From: Macrococcus epidermidis
Lineage (GTDB): Bacteria > Bacillota > Bacilli > Staphylococcales > Staphylococcaceae
Length of the DNA: 64,000 nucleotides
Assembly (NCBI RefSeq): GCF_003259695.1
Contig: NZ_PZJH01000002.1
Coordinates: 1 to 64,000, forward strand
Reading direction: 5' to 3'
Both the position numbers and the translations under genes were made by a program. Each line of letters starts with the position of its first letter. Position 1 is the stretch's first letter. Below are positions 58,433 through 64,000 of this stretch, in pieces. The notes under the pieces were generated by a model. It worked only from the letters and a program-made list of their open reading frames with translations. It searched no databases and was not told the origin of the DNA.

Positions 58433-59917
58433 ATGATTGAATGGACACGAGAAGAACGATATCAAACATTAGAAGCATTACCAGAAGACCAATATTTAAA
58501 ATTAATAGAACAGACGAAACAATCTCCTCACAGACAGTTATTTCATATTCAGCCACCCACGGGATTACTGAACGATCCAAATGGATTTGCTTATTTTAAC
58601 GGTCAGTATCATTTATTCTATCAATGGTTTCCGTTAGGACCGGTACATGGTTTGAAATACTGGTATCATACCGTAAGTGATAATCTTGCAACTTTTAAAA
58701 ATGCAGGAATTGCACTCCGTCCGGATACTCAGTTTGATAGTCATGGTGCTTATTCAGGCTCGGGACTAGTTGTAGATGAAACGCTGAAACTAATCTATAC
58801 AGGCAATCATCGTACAGATGCATGGGAACGCATTCCTTATCAGATGATTGCAACGATGCATAAAGACGGTACAATTACAAAAGATGAAACACCGATTATC
58901 AGTGGTCCACAACCTGGTTATACAGATCATTTCCGCGACCCGAAAGTTTGGTTTGAAAATGGTTACTATTATGCCGTGATTGGTGCTCAAAGAACAGATG
59001 AGACAGGTACTGTTGTTGTATATCAATCTATTGATTTAAAGCACTGGACGTTTATCTCTGAGTTAAAAACTGACTACACAGACTTCGGATATATGTGGGA
59101 GTGTCCGGATTATTTTGAATTGAATAATACGGATGTATTATTATTCTGTCCACAAGGCATTGATAAATATGAAGATCAGTTCTGGAACATTTATCAGTCT
59201 GGTTATGTGCTCGGTAAACTCGATAAAGAGACATTCGAGATGACACACGGTGAATTTATAGAACTGGACCATGGATTTGATTTTTATGCACCTCAAACAA
59301 CACTCGATAAAGATGGAAACAGAGTATTAATTGGATGGATGGGATTACCTGATACAGGCTATCCAACCGATAAAGAAGGATGGGCGCACTGTTTAACAAT
59401 TCCACGCGTATTAACGATAGAAGATAACAAGTTACGTCAACGTCCGGTGGAATCACTTAAATCATTACGTGGTAACGTAGAAACGGCAGAAGGTTATGCT
59501 ACGAAAAAGAATGTAAAACTTCATCCTTATGAAGGGACGCATTATGAATTGATCGTCGATGTGCTTGACAATGATTCGACTGAATTTTATATAGAGTTAC
59601 GCGTCTCTAAGAAGGAAAGTACGATGATTACTTATAATAAAGCAGAAAAACGCATCACGCTGGATCGATTTGATAGCGGACAGTTACCAGAAGGCGTTGA
59701 TGGATATAGCCGTTCAGTTGTATTAGATGAAGATTTAAATCAATTACAGATATTCGTAGATACTTCGTCTATAGAAATCTTTATCAATGACGGAGAGAAG
59801 GTAATGACGACACGTATCTTTACATCACAAGATGCTAAAGGTATTCGCACATCGACTGAATCAGGTCAGGTGTACTTTAAATTTACAAAATATGACCTTA
59901 AGGAGGCAAACGAATGA
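58433..59917 (+). CDS. scrB: Sucrose-6-phosphate hydrolase, GH32
   Basis: The enzyme splits sucrose-6-phosphate into glucose-6-phosphate and fructose. The 494-residue product has the GH32 motifs NDPNG (nucleophile Asp48), FRDP (Asp169) and ECP (acid/base Glu223), then a C-terminal beta-sandwich domain. AAAGGAG precedes ATG 58433. No sucrose PTS transporter gene (scrA) is in the window, so uptake must be encoded elsewhere. Confidence 0.96.
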   Translation: MIEWTREERYQTLEALPEDQYLKLIEQTKQSPHRQLFHIQPPTGLLNDPNGFAYFNGQYHLFYQWFPLGPVHGLKYWYHTVSDNLATFKNAGIALRPDTQFDSHGAYSGSGLVVDETLKLIYTGNHRTDAWERIPYQMIATMHKDGTITKDETPIISGPQPGYTDHFRDPKVWFENGYYYAVIGAQRTDETGTVVVYQSIDLKHWTFISELKTDYTDFGYMWECPDYFELNNTDVLLFCPQGIDKYEDQFWNIYQSGYVLGKLDKETFEMTHGEFIELDHGFDFYAPQTTLDKDGNRVLIGWMGLPDTGYPTDKEGWAHCLTIPRVLTIEDNKLRQRPVESLKSLRGNVETAEGYATKKNVKLHPYEGTHYELIVDVLDNDSTEFYIELRVSKKESTMITYNKAEKRITLDRFDSGQLPEGVDGYSRSVVLDEDLNQLQIFVDTSSIEIFINDGEKVMTTRIFTSQDAKGIRTSTESGQVYFKFTKYDLKEANE

Positions 59918-60864
59918 GCGCATTATTCGCAATCGGTGAAGCATTGATTGACTTTATTCCTCAGACAAAAGGTGTGAAGTTAAAAGAGGTTAAATCTTTT
60001 GAAACGAAAGTAGGAGGAGCTCCTGCAAACGTTGCAGCAAGTGTCGCTAAGTTAGGAGGAAAGTCTTATTTAATTTCACAACTGGGTGTTGATGCATTCG
60101 GAGATTTAATCATCGATACATTGGAAGATACAGGTGTTAATACAACTTATATTACACGCTCAAACGAAGCAAATACTGCTCTTGCATTTGTAAGCTTAAC
60201 GCTCGAAGGTGAACGTGATTTTTCATTCTACCGAAATCCTTCAGCAGATATGTTAAGAACAGCAGAAAATTTGCCGGAACAGATTCAACCGGAAGACATT
60301 ATGCATTTCTCATCCGTTGACTTGATTCCGTCACCGATGAAAGATACACATATCACATTGATAGACAAGTTCCATGAAGCAGGTGGCTTAGTCATCTTTG
60401 ATCCGAACTTAAGATTTCCACTGTGGCCGGACAAAGCATTGCTAAAAGAAACGGTCCAGACTTTCATGCCAAAAGCACATATATTAAAAATTTCAGATGA
60501 AGAACTAGAATTTATTACAGGTATTAGTAATGTAGACGAGGCAGTTCAAAGCCTGTTTAAAGGTCATACAGAAGCGGTCATCTATACAGAAGGTCCAAAA
60601 GGCGCAACCGTATATTTTAAAGATTACAACGTTCACGCACCAGGAGAAGTTGTCACGGTAGAAGATACGACAGGCGCAGGAGATGCTTTTATTGGTGCTG
60701 TAATCTATCAATTGTTAAATAAAACACAACAAATTAGCTATCTAAAAGAAAATGCTTACGATATTTTAGCATTTGCCAATCAAGTTGGGGCATACACAAC
60801 GACAGGTAAAGGTGCCATCGAAAGTTTACCAAATATAAATGATTTAAAACTACGATTTTCCTAA
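59914..60864 (+). CDS. scrK: Fructokinase ScrK, PfkB family
   Basis: The enzyme phosphorylates the fructose released by ScrB. The 316-residue product has the N-terminal PfkB signature VGGAPANVA (33-41) and the C-terminal DTTGAGDAF (251-259) with catalytic Asp257. It starts in an ATGA overlap with scrB after AAGGAGG, so the two are co-translated. Confidence 0.95.
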   Translation: MSALFAIGEALIDFIPQTKGVKLKEVKSFETKVGGAPANVAASVAKLGGKSYLISQLGVDAFGDLIIDTLEDTGVNTTYITRSNEANTALAFVSLTLEGERDFSFYRNPSADMLRTAENLPEQIQPEDIMHFSSVDLIPSPMKDTHITLIDKFHEAGGLVIFDPNLRFPLWPDKALLKETVQTFMPKAHILKISDEELEFITGISNVDEAVQSLFKGHTEAVIYTEGPKGATVYFKDYNVHAPGEVVTVEDTTGAGDAFIGAVIYQLLNKTQQISYLKENAYDILAFANQVGAYTTTGKGAIESLPNINDLKLRFS

Positions 60865-60880
60865 AATTGTAGTTTTTTTT
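60847..60880 (+). terminator. Terminator after scrK
   Basis: AAAACTAC and GTAGTTTT pair (with an inner TTTT/AAAA) around the stop codon, followed by a T run. The next 150 bases before the regulator gene are very AT-rich with a TATAAT-like box and no gene. Confidence 0.82.
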
Positions 60881-61027
60881 AATAAAAAGCATTATTTTTT
60901 ATCAAAAATTTAAATATTTATTTAAATTATTCCCAACATATAGTATATAATATATATAAGTATTAATTCTAATTAATATTTTGTAATATTGTCTTATTTT
61001 TAATGAAAAGTTTGGAGGTTATTAGCT

Positions 61028-61879
61028 ATGTATTCCGTTTTAGGCCAAATTACACAAATGTACGACACATTCACACCGGTTGAAAAACGTATTGCAGATT
61101 TGATGATAGATCAACCTGTAAAAGTTGTGAATTTACCAATTAAAGAGATAGCGAAAACGGCAGGGACCAGTGAAGCTGCCATCGTACGGTTCAGCAAGCG
61201 CCTAGGACTCTCTGGAATCAAAGTTGTAAAAGTAGAACTTGCAAGAGAATTACATACGATTGACACTGAGAAAAAACCTTCTAAGATAGAATTTACAGAT
61301 TCAGTTGAAGTGTTAAAAGAAAAAGTATTCAATAATTCAATTCAAGCTTTATACAATACAGAAAAAATATTATCGCCAAAAATAATTGATGATGCAGCAC
61401 AAGCAATTATTAAAGCAAAGCGTATGATGATATTTGGAGTAGGGATAGCTCAAGTCGTTGGAGAAGACTTTCGACTTAAGCTTGCGCAAATTGATAAACT
61501 TGCACATCTTGCAAATGATTCATTTACCGCAGTATCAATGCTTGCAAACTTCGAACCAGGCGACGTATTGTTTGCGATAACTTCATCAGGTAGAAGTAAA
61601 GAAATTATCGAAGTAATTAAATATGCAAAGAAACAAAAGATTACGATTATCCTACTTACTCAAAAAGTACCTTCACCTGCTTTACGCATGGCAGATATCG
61701 CGCTTGCTATGGCGAAAGAAGAAAGTGATTTTAAAGTTGGGACGATGACGGTTCGTCTTGTACAACTGGCTATTATTGATGCAGTATATTTAAGAATTGG
61801 TTCAATACAAAGTGAAGTAGTTATTAAAAGTTTAACAAACGTTAACAATGCACGTGAAGATATTCAGGACGCCCAATAA
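61028..61879 (+). CDS. MurR/RpiR-family transcriptional regulator
   Basis: The 283-residue product has an N-terminal RpiR helix-turn-helix (about 1-77; LPIKEIAKTAGTSEAAIVRFSKRLG) and a C-terminal SIS sugar-phosphate-binding domain (about 115-250; FGVGIAQVV, ITSSGRSKEI). It probably responds to a phosphosugar, but the target operon is not adjacent. TTGGAGG precedes ATG 61028. Confidence 0.93.
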   Translation: MYSVLGQITQMYDTFTPVEKRIADLMIDQPVKVVNLPIKEIAKTAGTSEAAIVRFSKRLGLSGIKVVKVELARELHTIDTEKKPSKIEFTDSVEVLKEKVFNNSIQALYNTEKILSPKIIDDAAQAIIKAKRMMIFGVGIAQVVGEDFRLKLAQIDKLAHLANDSFTAVSMLANFEPGDVLFAITSSGRSKEIIEVIKYAKKQKITIILLTQKVPSPALRMADIALAMAKEESDFKVGTMTVRLVQLAIIDAVYLRIGSIQSEVVIKSLTNVNNAREDIQDAQ

Positions 61880-61892
61880 TGTTAAGTAATTC

Positions 61893-61931
61893 AAAAAAGA
61901 TCATTGAAATATTTTTTCAATGATCTTTTTT
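61893..61931. terminator. Bidirectional terminator
   Basis: AAAAAAGATCATTGAAA and its exact complement form a 17-bp stem around TATTT, with T runs on both strands. It serves the convergent regulator and nitroreductase genes. Confidence 0.9.
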
Positions 61932-61937
61932 ATAAGG

Positions 61938-62561
61938 TTATTTTTTAACGATAAAGCGGTTTTCTACAGGTTGGAAGTCTTTTGGACCAGCTTCTGAACC
62001 AACTGAACCGAACGGCATTTGCGCAACAAGTTCCCAAGTTGCAGGAATATCGAATTCACTTGCTACTTTTTCATCGATTACGCCATCATAATGTTGTAAT
62101 GATGCACCTAATCCTTTATTGGCAAACGCTGTCCAGATTGCAAATTGGTGCATTGCATTTGATTGTTGTGCCCATACAGGGAATTTCGGAGCATAAGCAG
62201 CGAATTTTTCTTGTAATCCTTCAGTTACTTTTGTATCGATGTAATATAATACAGTCCCGTAACCAGCTTTAAAGCTATTGATTTTTTGTTCAGTTTCACT
62301 GAAATCACGGTCTGGACCCATTAATTCTTTTAAGCTGTCTTTAGTAATATCCCATAATTTTTTATGTTGATCATTTAATAAAAGAACGACACGTGTACTT
62401 TGTGAGTTGAATGCTGATGGTACATGTTTTACTGTGTCAGAAATAATTTTTTCGATTTCTTCGTCAGAAATTGGTGATTTTGGTTCGATGTGATAAATTG
62501 AACGTCTGTTTTCGATTGCCTCTTCAAAACTTTTTGCTAAATCTTTTTTAAATAAACTCAT
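61938..62561 (-). CDS. Nitroreductase family protein (MhqN/YdgI-like)
   Basis: The 207-residue flavoprotein-type product has the FMN-binding RRSIYHIEPK start (about 18-27), VPSAFNSQSTR near 49 and a C-terminal PVENRFIVKK. This is the HBN1/YdgI group, which reduces quinones, nitro compounds or lipids. ATG 62561 has AAAGGAG at suitable spacing; ATG 62567 is too close to it. It is downstream of the dioxygenase gene in the same leftward unit, like mhqN-mhqO in Bacillus. Confidence 0.85.
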   Translation of the reverse strand: MSLFKKDLAKSFEEAIENRRSIYHIEPKSPISDEEIEKIISDTVKHVPSAFNSQSTRVVLLLNDQHKKLWDITKDSLKELMGPDRDFSETEQKINSFKAGYGTVLYYIDTKVTEGLQEKFAAYAPKFPVWAQQSNAMHQFAIWTAFANKGLGASLQHYDGVIDEKVASEFDIPATWELVAQMPFGSVGSEAGPKDFQPVENRFIVKK

Positions 62562-62585
62562 TGTCATTTCTCCTTTTATTTAAAA

Positions 62586-63437
62586 TTAATTACTACGTAT
62601 CATTAATCTGATACCTATACCATTTGGATCTTTTATTACTTCAGAATTCCCGTCTTTATGCATTGTTAATCCTTTTTCGTTCAATAACTTTTTGAAATGG
62701 GCAACATCTTCATCATTTGGCATCTGAATATCGAAACGACGTATACCCGGTGCATCTTGTTCAGGTTGTTCAGTCGCTTTATCCCACGTATTTAAGCCGA
62801 GATGATGGTGATATCCAGCTGCTGATAGAAATGCAGCACTCGTTCCGTATTTAGTCATAACATCCATGCCGAAGAAATCCTTATAGAAAGCAATACTTTT
62901 ATCGAGATCGATGACAGATAGATGCATATGTCCCATAATTGTATCAGGATGTAAACCTTTAAAAGGATGGTTATTATTCGCAGCAAGTACACCGCTAAAA
63001 TCCATTTCAGTTGTACCCATCACGATATTGCCGTTTTCTTCAAATTCCCATTTTGAAGATGGCACATCACGATAAATTTCAATCCCATTACCTTCTGGAT
63101 CTTGTAGATAGATCGCTTCAGATACATCATGATTACTAGCTCCAGAAAGCGGATAACCCGTTTTGATGAGATGGAAAAAGATATTACCTAATGCTTCACG
63201 AGATGGTACCAACAGCGCAAAATGAAATAATCCAGCTGATTTTACTCTTTCTTTATTGGTCTGGTACAGATAAATTAAAGGACGGTTTCTAGTGCCGAGT
63301 ACTGCATATTGATCTGTTGACTCTAAAACATTCAGTCCTAAAATTTCGTTGTAGAAAACTAAACTGTTCTCCATAAAATTTACATTTAAATGAATTGCAC
63401 CGATATGCGTGTCGTTCGAAAAATATTTTGCTTCCAT
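62586..63437 (-). CDS. Two-domain VOC ring-cleavage dioxygenase, CatE/MhqO-like
   Basis: The 283-residue product has two VOC modules (about 8-125 and 165-280). Likely metal ligands are in HLNV near 16, HLSVI near 172, HHHLGL near 210 and EIY near 120. Length and plan match catechol-2,3-dioxygenase CatE and the hydroquinone dioxygenase MhqO. It would detoxify quinone-derived phenols together with the nitroreductase 24 bases downstream. TTAGGAG precedes ATG 63437. Confidence 0.87.
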   Translation of the reverse strand: MEAKYFSNDTHIGAIHLNVNFMENSLVFYNEILGLNVLESTDQYAVLGTRNRPLIYLYQTNKERVKSAGLFHFALLVPSREALGNIFFHLIKTGYPLSGASNHDVSEAIYLQDPEGNGIEIYRDVPSSKWEFEENGNIVMGTTEMDFSGVLAANNNHPFKGLHPDTIMGHMHLSVIDLDKSIAFYKDFFGMDVMTKYGTSAAFLSAAGYHHHLGLNTWDKATEQPEQDAPGIRRFDIQMPNDEDVAHFKKLLNEKGLTMHKDGNSEVIKDPNGIGIRLMIRSN

Positions 63438-63468
63438 AATTTAAAGACTCCTAAGTATATTTTATATA

Positions 63469-63491
63469 TATGATATAATTAATATATCATA
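63469..63491. promoter_or_regulatory. Inverted repeat upstream of the dioxygenase operon
   Basis: TATGATATA-N5-TATATCATA is a perfect 9-bp inverted repeat, 32 bases upstream of the dioxygenase start, in the promoter zone. It is the right size for a MarR or DUF24-type redox regulator such as MhqR or CatR. Confidence 0.6.
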
Positions 63492-63655
63492 TAACGTTAT
63501 AAAATAAAATGATTTAATGTTATTATATCAACTTTTATAAATTTATTGCAGTTATATATACTATGTTAAATATATGTAACAATACGCTCACTTAATAGAA
63601 AATAATAAATATGTGCTTTATAATGAACGTAATTGGAAATTTGGAGGAATGTATA

Positions 63656-64000
63656 ATGCGTAAACTAAAGCTACATTCGTTTGCTATAACGACAGCTGCT
63701 CTAACGTTAAGTCTAAATGCATTAGACATTAACTCAGCAGAAGCTAATGAAATCACACATAAACCAGCAAGTACTGTTGAAATCGTATCAACTGAAATGA
63801 ATCAATCTACGAATGATACACCAACTATAGAGCGTCCTACGACAGAAGCAAGAACGACTGAAACACCGACAACGGAGAAAAAGTCTACTGAAAAGACGAT
63901 TGTTACATCTCAAACGAATGATAAAGTAACTGAAAAGCCGGCAAAAGAACCAGCTAAGACGACGAGCACTTCAACAAATCCTGCTACGAATAATCAGGCT
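63656..64000 (+). CDS. Secreted Thr-rich protein, N-terminal part only
   Basis: The first 115 residues are visible. They start with a signal peptide (MRKLKLHSFAITTAALTLSLNALDINSAEA, cut expected after AEA near 30), followed by a Thr/Glu/Lys/Pro-rich low-complexity region (TTEARTTETPTTEKKSTEK). This is the linker type of staphylococcal surface or wall-hydrolase proteins. The functional domain is beyond the window. TTGGAGG precedes ATG 63656, and TATAAT at 63619-63624 may be its -10 box. Confidence 0.8.
   Translation, partial: MRKLKLHSFAITTAALTLSLNALDINSAEANEITHKPASTVEIVSTEMNQSTNDTPTIERPTTEARTTETPTTEKKSTEKTIVTSQTNDKVTEKPAKEPAKTTSTSTNPATNNQA

Overview
The window comes from a low-GC Firmicute of the family Staphylococcaceae. 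The core genes (tsaE-tsaB-rimI-tsaD, an ABC-F gene, rex, tatA-tatC, scrR-scrB-scrK), the strong Shine-Dalgarno sites, the TTG/GTG starts and the phage families all point there. Macrococcus is my best guess and Staphylococcus or Mammaliicoccus are possible; the sequence alone does not settle it.

Layout. 1-2914: end of an rRNA operon (3' part of a 5S rRNA) and the overlapping tsaE-tsaB-rimI-tsaD operon for tRNA t6A modification and ribosomal protein acetylation. 3125-52311: one apparently complete siphovirus prophage of about 49 kb, bounded by a 32-bp att repeat with one mismatch, inserted between tsaD and the ydiF-like ABC-F gene. 52481-64000: chromosome resumes with an ABC-F ATPase, the redox repressor Rex, Tat secretion genes, a NERD protein, a sucrose operon, an RpiR-type regulator, a nitroreductase plus ring-cleavage dioxygenase operon, and the start of a secreted Thr-rich protein cut by the window edge.

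Prophage modules from left to right. Leftward lysogeny genes: integrase, two small unknowns, an Ltp-type superinfection-exclusion lipoprotein, an ImmA-like protein and an XRE repressor. A rightward PR promoter with GTTCAA/TTGAAC operators drives the early genes: Cro-like protein, antirepressor, DnaD-type replication initiator with internal iterons, SSB, RecU, dUTPase and many small unknowns. An ArpU-family regulator and a catalytic-domain-only tyrosine recombinase precede a control region that I read as the late promoter: four repeats phased at 11 bp, a palindrome overlapping the -35 box, and an intrinsic terminator just downstream. Late genes follow in HK97/cos order: HNH, a homing-type HNH gene, terS, terL, portal, ClpP-like protease, capsid, connectors, tail genes with a -1 programmed frameshift (GGGAAAC), a 2578-residue tape measure with peptidase, transglycosylase and LysM domains, Dit, Tal, a large mosaic tail fibre, holin and a three-domain endolysin.

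The most unusual item is between tail fibre and holin. It is a self-contained unit with its own predicted promoter and flanking terminators, encoding a 398-residue protein whose N-terminus matches proteasome/HslV-type Ntn hydrolases (Thr1, Asp17 and a Lys near 33-36) and a 57-residue companion. A second notable point is that the prophage sits beside a cluster of DnaA-box-like nonamers in the tsaD-ydiF gap.
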